From the NCBI RefSeq assembly GCF_004217095.1, contig NZ_SHKO01000002.1:806001-870000 (forward strand): 64,000 nucleotides of DNA. The letters are read 5' to 3'. The DNA comes from Advenella incenata. GTDB taxonomy: Bacteria; Pseudomonadota; Gammaproteobacteria; Burkholderiales; Burkholderiaceae_B. Position numbers and translations under genes: made by a program. The notes under the pieces are model-generated. The model ran no database searches, had not been told where the DNA came from, and saw nothing but the letters and a program-made list of their open reading frames with translations. This document shows, in pieces, positions 26,563 to 34,590 of this stretch; the stretch's first letter is position 1; the number at the start of each line of letters is the position of its first letter.

Positions 26563-27735
26563 TCATCGCCCAGCGTCCAACACCACCCCCAACCCCTCCC
26601 TCAAATCCCTAACAAACTCCCCCGGCACCTCCAGCGACGGAAAATGCCCCCCAACTTCAGGCTCTCTCCATCTCACAATCTTCCGATACCGCTCCTGCGC
26701 CCAGGGGCGCGGACACTTCTCAATATCCCTGGGATAAATGCTGATTGCCGCCGGCACATCCACCCGTAGTTCCGGATCAAGCGAGTTGTGGCTTTCATAA
26801 TAGATGCGGGCGGCGGATGCGCCGCTGCGTGTTAGCCAATACAGGGTAACGTTGTCAAGAATGCGGTCCCGGGAGATCCGCTCGAATGGGCTGTCTTCGC
26901 TGTCTGTCCACTCATAAAATTTGTCCATGATCCAGGCCAGCAGCCCGACTGGGGAGTCCACGAGCACGTAGCCAGTGGTCTGGGGGCGGGTCGCCTGTTG
27001 CTTGGCGTATGCAGCGCGGTTGCGCCAGAAATCGTGGGTTTGCTCGGTCCATTGGCGCTCGGCCGTCGTCAGCCCATCTGTTGTCAACCCTGGCGGCGCT
27101 TGCGCGAGCGTAGAGTGGATGCCAAGAACGTGTTCAGGGAACCGGCCGGCCAGGATGGTGGTGATCACGCCTCCCCAGTCGCCGCCATGCGCGACAAACT
27201 TGCTGTAGCCCAACCTTCCCATCAGTTCCACCCAGGTGGCTGCGATTTTCTCGGTTCCCCAGCCGGTGGTGGTCGGCTTGTCGCTGTAGCCAAAGCCGGG
27301 CAGCGACGGGGCCATAACATGGAACGCCGGGGCGTCAGCGTCTTTGGGGTCTGCCAGCTCGTCGATGATATCGACAAATTCGGCAATGCTGCCTGGCCAG
27401 CCGTGCGTCATGATCAGGGGCGTGGCGTTAGCACGCTTAGACCGGCGGTGCAGGAAGTGAATTCCCAAGCCATCGATAGTCGTTCGGAACTGGCCAATCT
27501 GATTCAGGCGCGCTTCGAACGCTCGCCAATCATATTCGGTGCGCCAGTAGTTCACGACATCGATAAGGTCGGCTAGCGGCACGCCCTGGTCCCAGCGGTG
27601 CGGGTCGGGGGCGGGGCGATAGACCGTCTCGGCCTCTGGCAGCCGCGCTGCGGCTAATCTGGCACGCAGATCGTCCAGGTCGGCGTCGGTTGCGTGGGCT
27701 TCAAATGCGTGTACTTCGCTGGTCAGACTAGGCAT
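26563..27735 (-). CDS. epoxide hydrolase (EHN-domain type)
   Basis: Hydrolase of about 390 residues that opens epoxides to diols. The N-terminal EHN lid domain (ATDADLDDLRARLAAARLPE, then YDWRAFEARLNQIGQFRTTI) precedes the alpha/beta core with THGWPGSIAEF (oxyanion HGWP near residue 111), PGFGYSDKP, and the nucleophile elbow HGGDWGG with Asp186. The histidine lies in the C-terminal GGHFPSLE segment. The start is ATG 27735, because AAGGAGATGTC precedes it, not the upstream in-frame ATG at 27768. It is divergent from a CGNR-type regulator gene with two matching operators in between. Confidence 0.93.
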   Translation of the reverse strand: MPSLTSEVHAFEAHATDADLDDLRARLAAARLPEAETVYRPAPDPHRWDQGVPLADLIDVVNYWRTEYDWRAFEARLNQIGQFRTTIDGLGIHFLHRRSKRANATPLIMTHGWPGSIAEFVDIIDELADPKDADAPAFHVMAPSLPGFGYSDKPTTTGWGTEKIAATWVELMGRLGYSKFVAHGGDWGGVITTILAGRFPEHVLGIHSTLAQAPPGLTTDGLTTAERQWTEQTHDFWRNRAAYAKQQATRPQTTGYVLVDSPVGLLAWIMDKFYEWTDSEDSPFERISRDRILDNVTLYWLTRSGASAARIYYESHNSLDPELRVDVPAAISIYPRDIEKCPRPWAQERYRKIVRWREPEVGGHFPSLEVPGEFVRDLREGLGVVLDAGR

Positions 27736-27777
27736 GACATCTCCTTGCGATCGTGGATCCGGCCACAAACTATTGCG

Positions 27778-27836
27778 AACCGGCTAAGATGGTTGTAACA
27801 TGTCATCAATAATAACGTCAACCAGCTAAGGTGGTT
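27778..27836. promoter_or_regulatory. Paired 17-bp repeats in the epoxide hydrolase / CGNR divergent promoter
   Basis: Two near-identical sites, AACCGGCTAAGATGGTT (27778-27794) and AACCAGCTAAGGTGGTT (27820-27836), start 42 bp apart, which is four helical turns. Each has AACC and GGTT ends, an imperfect dyad. The second overlaps the ribosome-binding site of the CGNR gene (AAGGTGG). They are the natural candidates for autoregulatory binding by the CGNR protein and for control of the epoxide hydrolase. Confidence 0.7.
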
Positions 27837-27838
27837 CC

Positions 27839-28414
27839 ATGCGTGCTGAATATCCTGACTTTCGCCTCGGCAATGTGCTGGCAACAAGCTTTACGGGGAC
27901 GCTTTCCGAGCGTTGCGGCAATCCTATCGAGCGTATTCCTACGCCGCAGCGGCTTGTTGACTGGCTGGCCGTCTATGGCCTGGCGGTAAAAACGTGTACG
28001 ACGGCCCAGTTCAACCGCGCGCGGGAACTAAGGGAGGCTATTCACGCCGCCGCGACAGCTGCCGCGATCGGGCGCGCGCTGCCTACGCCTGCGGTGCAGG
28101 TCATCAATTACTACAGCGCCCAGGGCAGGGCTGCTGCATTCCTGACGCCCGAAGGCAAGCGGCAATGGAAGCTTGGCTCGACATCCAGTGTGGAAGATGC
28201 TTTGGGCGTAATTGCTGCCGATGCGATCAGCATCCTGGCAGGCGAACGGGACGGCAAACTGGCTTTGTGTGCGTCACCAAGCTGCCAGGCCGCGTTCTTT
28301 GACACTAGCCAGAGTCGTACGCGCAGATGGTGCGATATGGGTACGTGCGGGAATAAGGAGAAGAAAGCGCGGTTTGTTGCGAAACGGCGGAAGAAGGCCA
28401 AGTTGGGGGAGTAA
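27839..28414 (+). CDS. CGNR zinc-finger / ABATE-domain regulator
   Basis: Probable transcriptional regulator of 191 residues. Residues 1-130 form the ABATE stress-sensor-like domain (LGNVLATSFTGTLSERCGNP, ARELREAIHAAATAAA). The C-terminus is a complete CGNR zinc finger: CASPSCQAAFFDTS with two cysteines, then RRWCDMGTCGNKEKKARF with two more and the CGN signature, followed by a basic tail that can contact DNA. It faces the epoxide hydrolase gene across two 17-bp repeats, so that gene is the likely target. Regulators of this class commonly sit beside detoxification enzymes. Confidence 0.9.
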   Translation: MRAEYPDFRLGNVLATSFTGTLSERCGNPIERIPTPQRLVDWLAVYGLAVKTCTTAQFNRARELREAIHAAATAAAIGRALPTPAVQVINYYSAQGRAAAFLTPEGKRQWKLGSTSSVEDALGVIAADAISILAGERDGKLALCASPSCQAAFFDTSQSRTRRWCDMGTCGNKEKKARFVAKRRKKAKLGE

Positions 28415-28535
28415 CTGTTACGGTGGCTATGTCCAGGCGTAGGCAAAACTTCGGCACATCTCTTGCATTGAGTATATAAAGGCTTTGCTCGGATAGAGGC
28501 CTGTGGCTTGATCTAGTCAATATTAATCAGTATGA

Positions 28536-28550
28536 TTGATTTTGAATCAA
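28536..28550 (+). promoter_or_regulatory. Candidate operator of the toxin-antitoxin operon
   Basis: A short dyad, TTGATT-TTG-AATCAA, lies 21 bp before the antitoxin start in an AT-rich promoter region. Ribbon-helix-helix antitoxins repress their own operon through such sites; the assignment rests on position and symmetry only. Confidence 0.5.
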
Positions 28551-28571
28551 ATATACCAAGAGGTGGATACT

Positions 28572-28844
28572 ATGCCTAAAGCCGAAACACGCGTGCTTAC
28601 CGCGCACGTCCCCGTACTGTTGGCAGAGAAAGTGGATCAATTGGCAGATCGACTTGAACGTTCTCGTGGCTGGATTATGAAACAAGCACTGTCAGCCTGG
28701 ATCGCCCAGGAGGAAGAGCGCGACCGCCTGACACAGGAGGCGCTGGCCGAAGTGGATGATGGTCATTTTGTTGATCATCAAGCCGTGCAAGCTTGGGCTG
28801 ACAGCCTGAGCGACCAGGAACCACTGCCGGTACCTCGCTCATGA
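28572..28844 (+). CDS. ribbon-helix-helix antitoxin (ParD/CopG type)
   Basis: Antitoxin of 90 residues. The N-terminal half is a ribbon-helix-helix DNA-binding fold (TRVLTAHVPVLLAEKVDQLA, then LERSRGWIMKQALSAWIAQE). The acidic C-terminal half (EEERDRLTQEALAEVDDG) would wrap and neutralise the toxin. The start is ATG 28572 with GAGGTGG upstream. The toxin gene starts 4 bp before this gene ends (ATGA overlap), the classic antitoxin-first arrangement. It likely autoregulates through the dyad just upstream. Confidence 0.9.
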   Translation: MPKAETRVLTAHVPVLLAEKVDQLADRLERSRGWIMKQALSAWIAQEEERDRLTQEALAEVDDGHFVDHQAVQAWADSLSDQEPLPVPRS

Positions 28845-29116
28845 TCTTGAAGTGGACTAGCAAGGCGCTTTCCGATTTGGCGCGTTTATACGAATTTTTA
28901 GCCCCAGTGAACAAGTCAGCCGCCGCCCGAGCGGTGCAACAACTGACCAAAGCTCCAACTATCTTGCTAACCAACCCGCGCATTGGCGAACAACTGTTTC
29001 AGTTCGAGCCACGTGAGGTGCGACGCATTCTGGCAGGACAATATGAAATTCGCTACGAAATTCAGGGCGAAACAATCTATGTGCTGCGGTTGTGGCACAC
29101 CAGGGAATATCGGTAA
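28841..29116 (+). CDS. RelE/ParE-superfamily toxin
   Basis: Small toxin of 91 residues with the RelE/ParE fold: WTSKALSDLARLYEFLAPVN at the N-terminus, LTNPRIGEQLFQFEPREVRR in the middle and YEIRYEIQGETIYVLRLWHT at the C-terminus. The EPREVRRI block and LRLWHTREYR ending are typical of ParE-like members, which poison DNA gyrase, whereas RelE members cleave mRNA; sequence alone does not decide. Coupled by a 4-bp overlap to the antitoxin gene. Confidence 0.9.
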   Translation: MILKWTSKALSDLARLYEFLAPVNKSAAARAVQQLTKAPTILLTNPRIGEQLFQFEPREVRRILAGQYEIRYEIQGETIYVLRLWHTREYR

Positions 29117-29187
29117 TTCAGTTGAGCCCGCGCAGCTGGGTGCGTTATAGCGTTATTTAATTCTAATATTTCGATGAGAGTTGTTTA

Positions 29188-29913
29188 ATGAATACGGAAA
29201 AGCCCAAGCGCACCCTGACGTTACTGGAGACATTACAATACATTGAACCCTTAAGTTCGGGTAGGGATCGGACTCATCCAATGAGAAAAGCACAACAAAT
29301 CTCCAATTGGCTACTCGGTTTCAGTTTCTTGTGTTTTGTACTTGTGGGAGGGTTCGCACTTTGGCACATGTACCACCCTCTCTCGTCAGGAGTGAAGTTC
29401 ACCGCGATCACTATCGGTTTGTTATGTCAAATATTAGCGCTGTTGGCAATAATGATCTCACCCATTTGTGCAGTGTTCAGTCTTTGCCGATGGAAAAAAA
29501 TCAGTTGGCAGACTTTCCTGAATGAAGTCAAAAAAGAACAAAAACATGTTGCTCGCTTAGTTCGTTTTTGCCCATCTGAACTTCAAATGGTAGAACAACA
29601 CCTGATTTTGAAATTAAGACGTGTGGAAGGGCGTATAACTGTAATATTGGGAAAGGAGACAGCTGTTCTCTCTCTTCTTGCTCTTACTATCCCAATAATA
29701 AAAGACCTGGATTCGCTAGGATGGTTCGATAGAGTATTTAATGAAAACCTGTTTGCGAACTCTTGGGGTGGTGCCTTATTCTACTTTCTTATGTTCATTT
29801 TGGGCTTATCACTTGGCTCACTCGCCTTAAAGCCTGTTTATGAATATTATCGCTATAAGCTAGACTTGGTACAGCTTGCACTGAATAAAGTAAACGATCA
29901 AAAGAAAAAATAA
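29188..29913 (+). CDS. uncharacterised four-helix membrane protein
   Basis: Protein of 241 residues with four predicted transmembrane segments at about residues 41-60, 71-97, 157-172 and 193-214, arranged as two hairpins. A charged cytoplasmic loop (residues 101-150, KKEQKHVARLVRF and LKLRRVEGRI) lies between them, and the C-terminal tail is lysine-rich. The base composition is AT-richer than flanking core genes. It follows the toxin-antitoxin pair by 70 bp on the same strand and may be carried with it. I do not recognise a family. Confidence 0.72.
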   Translation: MNTEKPKRTLTLLETLQYIEPLSSGRDRTHPMRKAQQISNWLLGFSFLCFVLVGGFALWHMYHPLSSGVKFTAITIGLLCQILALLAIMISPICAVFSLCRWKKISWQTFLNEVKKEQKHVARLVRFCPSELQMVEQHLILKLRRVEGRITVILGKETAVLSLLALTIPIIKDLDSLGWFDRVFNENLFANSWGGALFYFLMFILGLSLGSLALKPVYEYYRYKLDLVQLALNKVNDQKKK

Positions 29914-30097
29914 AAAGGTAGTTAAGCAGTGGTACGGATGTTAATTTCTAATACACTCTGCTCCCGTACGATTCGACACTTGCCCGGGTCACTCCCGTAG
30001 ATGATCCAACATGAACATGTTTGAGAGTTATGACAAGAACGCGCGGTGAATTTGCCATCGAGACAGGATAGGCTCCTCACTGGATATCGAGACTGCA

Positions 30098-31771
30098 TTA
30101 ATCAGTCGCCTGCCCATTCGGCCGCAACCGTTTTTTGCGTCGCTGCTCCCGCATCACGGCCTGCAGCGCCTTGACCACGGAGTCGGGTGCGGGTGTCTGG
30201 CCGCAGTTACCGGCCAGATTGTTGGTTTCCAACGGGTCTTCGCTCAGGTTGTACAGCTCGAATTCGGCCGGGCCGCCTTCAGGCTGTGGGCTAATGCTTT
30301 GGTCCGGGTTGCTGGCTCCGCCCCAGAATTTGGGGTTGCTGTAGTAGTGCGAGTATTTCCACAGCTGTTTTTCGCCGATATCATTGATTAGATGTGTGAT
30401 AACGGTTTCTATATGGCTGGGCTCGGCTATGGGCGAATACGGGTTGCCGCGTGGATTGACGTCGCTCAGGCCTTCGCTCACCTCGTCATCTGTCATGAAA
30501 TAGAGCGCGTCGTCACTGTTGCCGCTGGCGCCGCTGCTGCGCACCAGTTCGGACAGGTCTGCACCCACCAGCGGATGTACTTCGGAATGGCTGGGTTGCA
30601 GCTCGCTGGCGGCTTGTTCCTGGCTGATGCCGGCCAGGCCCAGGAGGGTAGGAAGGATGTCTACATGACTGCTTAATGCCTGGCTGTGTTTCTGGCCGCT
30701 GAACAAGGTGGGATTGGATATGATGAATGGAATATGCAGGGATTCTTCGTAGGCGTTATACCATTTCTGGTGCATGCCGCCGTGCGCGCCCAGCATATCG
30801 CCGTGATCGGATGTGTAGATGACGATTGTGTTTTCGAAGAACCGGCTGTTGCGCAGCCTTTGGTAAACCTTAAGGATTTCCTGATCAACCACGTACTGCA
30901 GGTAGTAATACATCTGGAAGTACTGAGGGATGGTCGGGTTGCGGAAGAACATTTCACCGTATTTTTCAGCATAATCCTTCTGCGCGCGTGGCTTGGTGGA
31001 CAAATCCTCGCAGCGGGTCGGCGGCAGCGGCAGGTTCAGGTTCTTGATGAAATCCGGAAAATCATAGTTGTAGCCGAAGCCCTTTAGCCACGGCGTGCCG
31101 AAGAACACGATGTCATGCGGATTGGTGAACGAGGCCACAGTCAGCCAGGGTTGATCGCTGTCATCGTTTTCCAGCGAGTCCAGCAGGCTGATAATCTGCT
31201 GGGCAAAGCCCGGGTCGCGGTTAACGCCCGCGTTGGCTTTGGCCGAGCCATGCGGGTCGGGGCCGATCCAGCCTTCGAAGCCATATTCATTCAGTTTATT
31301 TGCTGATTTATACAGTTCCTGCGCGCGCGGTATGGATGTGCCGTCGTCATTGGTGCTCATCATGACATCCACACTGCCGGGCAGAATGATGTCCGGGTGC
31401 GATAGATGCCATTTGCCGCGGTAGAAGGTGCGATAGCCGCCGGCGCGAAAATAATCGCCCATGGTGGGTACGGTGTTGGGGTCCAGATAGAACATGCTCG
31501 GGTCGTACCATTCTTTGGCCATGCCAGACGTTTGCGTGACGCCATGCAGGGAAGGGTACTGGCCGGTGTAAATACTTGTCCGGCTGGGGCTACAGGCCGT
31601 GCTGGCGGTGTAATGCCGGTGCATCTCCAGGCTGTTTTCGCGCAGCGCGGCCATGCCTTGCAGATACTCCTGGCGATATTGTCGAATACTCGCGCCTTCA
31701 TAGACCGGAGGGTAACGCTCCTCGTCAGTGGTAATAATCAGGAAATTGAATTGCCCATTGTTCTCTGCCAT
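30098..31771 (-). CDS. sulfatase, second copy type
   Basis: Formylglycine-dependent sulfatase of about 557 residues, clearly different from the one at 4831. The N-terminus has the metal-site strand FNFLIITTDEERYPP, the modification site C-S-P-S-R at residues 60-64 (TACSPSRTSIYTGQYP), and the second metal site YTSDHGDMLGAHGG. No signal peptide is seen. The start is ATG 31771 with AAGGAGATCC upstream; the longer frame from 31888 is not supported. It stands alone, with no regulator, transporter or sulfatase-maturating enzyme gene next to it. Substrate unknown. Confidence 0.92.
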   Translation of the reverse strand: MAENNGQFNFLIITTDEERYPPVYEGASIRQYRQEYLQGMAALRENSLEMHRHYTASTACSPSRTSIYTGQYPSLHGVTQTSGMAKEWYDPSMFYLDPNTVPTMGDYFRAGGYRTFYRGKWHLSHPDIILPGSVDVMMSTNDDGTSIPRAQELYKSANKLNEYGFEGWIGPDPHGSAKANAGVNRDPGFAQQIISLLDSLENDDSDQPWLTVASFTNPHDIVFFGTPWLKGFGYNYDFPDFIKNLNLPLPPTRCEDLSTKPRAQKDYAEKYGEMFFRNPTIPQYFQMYYYLQYVVDQEILKVYQRLRNSRFFENTIVIYTSDHGDMLGAHGGMHQKWYNAYEESLHIPFIISNPTLFSGQKHSQALSSHVDILPTLLGLAGISQEQAASELQPSHSEVHPLVGADLSELVRSSGASGNSDDALYFMTDDEVSEGLSDVNPRGNPYSPIAEPSHIETVITHLINDIGEKQLWKYSHYYSNPKFWGGASNPDQSISPQPEGGPAEFELYNLSEDPLETNNLAGNCGQTPAPDSVVKALQAVMREQRRKKRLRPNGQATD

Positions 31772-32388
31772 GACCAGGATCTCCTTAGTTTGCAGGTGGA
31801 TGAGAGGGGGTATAACCTTGATTTTTGTGTGGCGTTTGATTGAGTAAAGCAGGGTAGTGGCGGCGCTCAGGGTATCGAAGGTACCCAAGTGCCATGGCGT
31901 CGACCAACGCTGTTTGCCGGGCGATATTCTTGATTCGATTGTGTATGCGACCGTGGATGACGGTCCTGTGTTTGCAGCGGATCGCGTGGTCTGGCGCAGG
32001 GTTAATGATGCGGCGGGGCGTCATGGTTACGCAAAGAGCCAGGCAGATGCCGTGGCACTCATTCGCCTGGTCGCGCTTATGCTTTGATTGGAGGTTCCGC
32101 AGTTTGGCATCGGTCAGCATGGATTCTGTACGTCCCTACTTCGAGTACCATGCTCACCAGACCTGCAGATATTGACAATACCATTGGCAACTTTAGTGAA
32201 GCGACTTTATTGAAGCGGCCTGGTAAGGAGGCTCTGGCATGGGAAGAGCCGATGGCGCTTATTATGCCATATGAATTAGAAAAATGGTCATGCCATTTGA
32301 CAGCCTGCCTTGCTGTTATTGCTCATGGTCTCGACTAAGTTGGGCAGAAAAAGGTAGGGCTATCGCACTTGCGAGTTGGGTACGCTGT
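31772..32388. other. Spacer without a supported gene
   Basis: About 615 bp. A plus-strand frame at 31857-32087 reads like degraded coding sequence (VDDGPVFAADRVVWRRVNDA, then SQADAVALIRLVALM) with GC-rich codon use, but it has no ribosome-binding site and no family I can name; it may be the end of a lost gene. Nothing else was recognised. Confidence 0.45.
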
Positions 32389-32631
32389 TTAGTCTGACCC
32401 GCCGCCGCCACTATCACCACCACTGCCACCACCACAGTCGCCGCCCGCATCCGAGACGCTGCAATGCGTGCCCCCATCAGCCCAGCTCTCGGTGCCGACC
32501 GCGCCTGTATAGATGACCGCACTTGAGGTGTCCCGTCGTTTGCGCACTTGATATCGCTTAATATCACGCCACGCCAACAAAGCGATGATGACTAAGGCGG
32601 CGCCGACCAGTAGTAATTGCCCCCCGTTCAT
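32389..32631 (-). CDS. small membrane protein with glycine-rich tail
   Basis: Hypothetical protein of 80 residues: one N-terminal transmembrane helix (QLLLVGAALVIIALLAW, residues 5-21), a basic stretch (RDIKRYQVRKRR), and a C-terminal tail ending in runs of glycine with Asp, Ser and a Cys (GGDCGGGSGGDSGGGGSD). The start is ATG 32631 with GTGGAAAC upstream; a longer frame from 32688 is less likely. Such GG-D/S tails at the C-terminus occur in small membrane proteins of unknown role. Moderate confidence that it is expressed. Confidence 0.6.
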   Translation of the reverse strand: MNGGQLLLVGAALVIIALLAWRDIKRYQVRKRRDTSSAVIYTGAVGTESWADGGTHCSVSDAGGDCGGGSGGDSGGGGSD

Positions 32632-32751
32632 TCTGTTTCCACGTTGTGCTTGATTACGATTGGCATTATAAGGTTTCGAGCTGGGCACGCCTGTTACGCA
32701 CCTTGTTGGCGGACAACAAATAGATGACTGCTACATCCCAAATAACGATAT

Positions 32752-33207
32752 TTATAAATGTAGCGTCATGAAGACGCTATGGGGGTCTTCGACGTACTCA
32801 CCAAAGGGATCACAATACGTGAAGCCGAAGCTTTCGTATAGCTTTCTGGCTGCCAGAAATTCCCCCATTGTGCCAGTTTCCAGGCTCAATCGTTCGTATG
32901 CTCTTGACCTGGCAATGTCAATCACATGTGCAAGAATGGCTCGCCCTGCGCCGTTGCGACGAAGTGCCTGGGGCGTACGCATGGACTTGACCTCGCCATG
33001 TTTACTATCCAGTTCTTTTAAGGCGCCACAACCAAGCAGTCGCGGACCGTCCCAGGCTGTCCAAAATGTGATGTCTGGCTGCCGGAGTTTGTCAAGATCC
33101 AATGCGTGTACACTCTCTGGCGGTGAGAGTTCGTACATGCTCTGCAAGTGTTCGTTGAGAAGGGCCTGAGTCTCATCGCGTGAAAGGTCGTCGATCTCGA
33201 TCTTCAT
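32752..33207 (-). CDS. GNAT-family N-acetyltransferase
   Basis: Acetyl-CoA-dependent acetyltransferase of about 151 residues. The acetyl-CoA pyrophosphate loop is visible in ALRRNGAGRAILAHVIDIAR (R-R-N-G-A-G-R), preceded by the strand GEVKSMRT and followed by LSLETGTMGEFLAARKLYES and YVEDPHSVFMTL. It resembles small PhnO/YedL-like members that acetylate amines or peptides; the substrate is unknown. The start is ATG 33207; the frame extends to 33297 but without family similarity. Confidence 0.88.
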   Translation of the reverse strand: MKIEIDDLSRDETQALLNEHLQSMYELSPPESVHALDLDKLRQPDITFWTAWDGPRLLGCGALKELDSKHGEVKSMRTPQALRRNGAGRAILAHVIDIARSRAYERLSLETGTMGEFLAARKLYESFGFTYCDPFGEYVEDPHSVFMTLHL

Positions 33208-33781
33208 TGTGGCTTGTTCCGTATGTTTAGTGCGTGCCAAATGAATGGCGTTGTGAGCAATTCGCGCTCGCTGATCTGCCAATCTCTGCAGATTCACGGC
33301 AGATACATCAGGCAGTCATATTTCATTCGTGTACGGGAAGCGGCGCGTTCCAGGAGCACGATTTTATTCGCTTACTCGCTGTCTTTGATTCAAAAATGAA
33401 TGACGCCAATAACAGGTGTCGGTTACACAACGCATTTACAAAATTTCATCTCTGGCCATCATTATCCGGCAAAAAAAATTCATAAAATCGTCACTAATTA
33501 AAAATTAGAAAATTTTGTAACTAATTGCGTGGCATGCAAAGCTAAACTTTCAATTTGCGAATTTCTTGCCCATAGAGCCCGTAAAATATGGCTTTTTGAT
33601 TTTTTCTATCACCTGCAATATTCACCAATAAGCCTGCGTCATTATTTCAAATGAAATAAAAAATACAATTTCTTACCTGGTTGCAATGTACAAACCGGAA
33701 GCAAGTAACATAAAGTTATCCCGGGTGTATTAAGAAACACCTGCTAACCATTTAATACCTACTAACCGATTGGAGAAAATG
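33208..33781. other. AT-rich leader region before a short peptide gene
   Basis: About 575 bp, the AT-richest stretch of the window between 33480 and 33700, with several A and T runs. It contains no supported gene and presumably holds the promoter and a long leader for the 32-residue peptide gene that follows, plus the promoter of the acetyltransferase on the other strand. Confidence 0.5.
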
Positions 33782-33880
33782 ATGGATTTGATTTCCGGCC
33801 TTCTTGATACTATTTTTAGCATTTTAGACGGGCTCCCAATTATTGGGGATCTCATAGGCAGTGGTGACTTTTTCGTGTAA
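33782..33880 (+). CDS. 32-residue amphipathic peptide gene
   Basis: A short open frame with a good ribosome-binding site (GGAG, 6 bp before ATG 33782; a second in-frame ATG is 3 bp upstream). The peptide has 32 residues, is acidic and strongly amphipathic: a helix LLDTIFSILDGLP, then IIGDLIGSGDFFV, with Asp at regular spacing and no basic residue. A strong hairpin follows at 33912. A decayed second copy with 79 percent identity over 56 bases is found at 42467. The repeated occurrence argues that this is a real gene family. Possible roles are a type I toxin-like or surface-active peptide; none is shown. Confidence 0.6.
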   Translation: MDLISGLLDTIFSILDGLPIIGDLIGSGDFFV

Positions 33881-33911
33881 TGCTTTATCAGTAATGCTTT
33901 ACAGATAGTAC

Positions 33912-33944
33912 TTGGTCGAGCATAAATTATTCATGCTCGACCAA
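33912..33944 (+). terminator. Strong hairpin downstream of the peptide gene
   Basis: A perfect 12-bp inverted repeat, TTGGTCGAGCAT and ATGCTCGACCAA with a 9-base loop. It begins 31 bp after the peptide stop and overlaps the 3' end of the decayed isochorismatase relic on the other strand. It can terminate or stabilise transcripts in both directions; no strong T run follows. Confidence 0.6.
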
Positions 33945-34433
33945 TGGCAGGTTTTCTTCAAGGCAAGTGTCGGCACCCGGGAATCAATCCGCGTTTTTGA
34001 ACGCCAGCGTGTTGAACAACTGCTGTTACCAAGATACGCGATCCTTCGAAATCGCACCCGACGCGTCGGTGAACACGGTAATGTCCCAGCCGTCGCCAAC
34101 CGCCTGAATGACAGGTATTGCGACGCAAGTTTCGGTGCACAGGGCTGCGATAATCAGTTGCCTGCGGCCAGTCGCTTTGGCGACGTTCACACTATTTATG
34201 ACTTCACGGCATCGGGCAGCTTGGCGATAACTTTGATCTCGAACTGAAATCCCGACAGCCGTTGTCGCTGGATACGGCGCTTCGCCCCAATATTCGGCAG
34301 CCACGTCCCAGGCTCGCTCGAAGTGCTTGTCCGGGTCCACCATGAACACCGTTACATCGATCACATCGCTGAAGCTGCAACCGGCTTCGGCAAGGATGGC
34401 ATTAAGGTTCCGGAAGGCCAGGCATACTTTCAA
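33927..34433 (-). pseudogene. Fused relic of a RidA-family gene and an isochorismatase-family gene
   Basis: On the minus strand the first 60 codons match the C-terminal two thirds of a RidA (YjgF) protein (FRNLNAILAEAGCSFSDVID, DVTVFMVDPDKHFERAWD). Without a break the frame passes into the second half of an isochorismatase-like cysteine hydrolase (RRQLIIAALCTETCVAIPVI, with the catalytic Cys, then GDGWDITVFTDASGAI). Two in-frame stops interrupt the last 30 codons (after DRVSW and after FKNAD). The simplest reading is that the two genes were neighbours, a deletion joined them and the remnant then decayed. RidA lacks its first 40 residues. Confidence 0.8.
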
Positions 34434-34590
34434 TCCGTTTTACTTATGTTGGTAATCCCGGCAAGGTAATGATTTAAATAATAATGAATAATCTGGCGTC
34501 GCAACTATGTTTAGAATGCTTCAACACATTCATCATTTAACAGCAGGCCCGCGCGCCAGTTACATCATGGCTTGTAGCTCGAAGCGCGCA

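Noticed and set aside
31857-32087. 76-codon plus-strand frame with coding-like composition
   Set aside because: No start signal and no family match. Mentioned in the spacer entry as a possible lost gene end, but not supportable as a gene.
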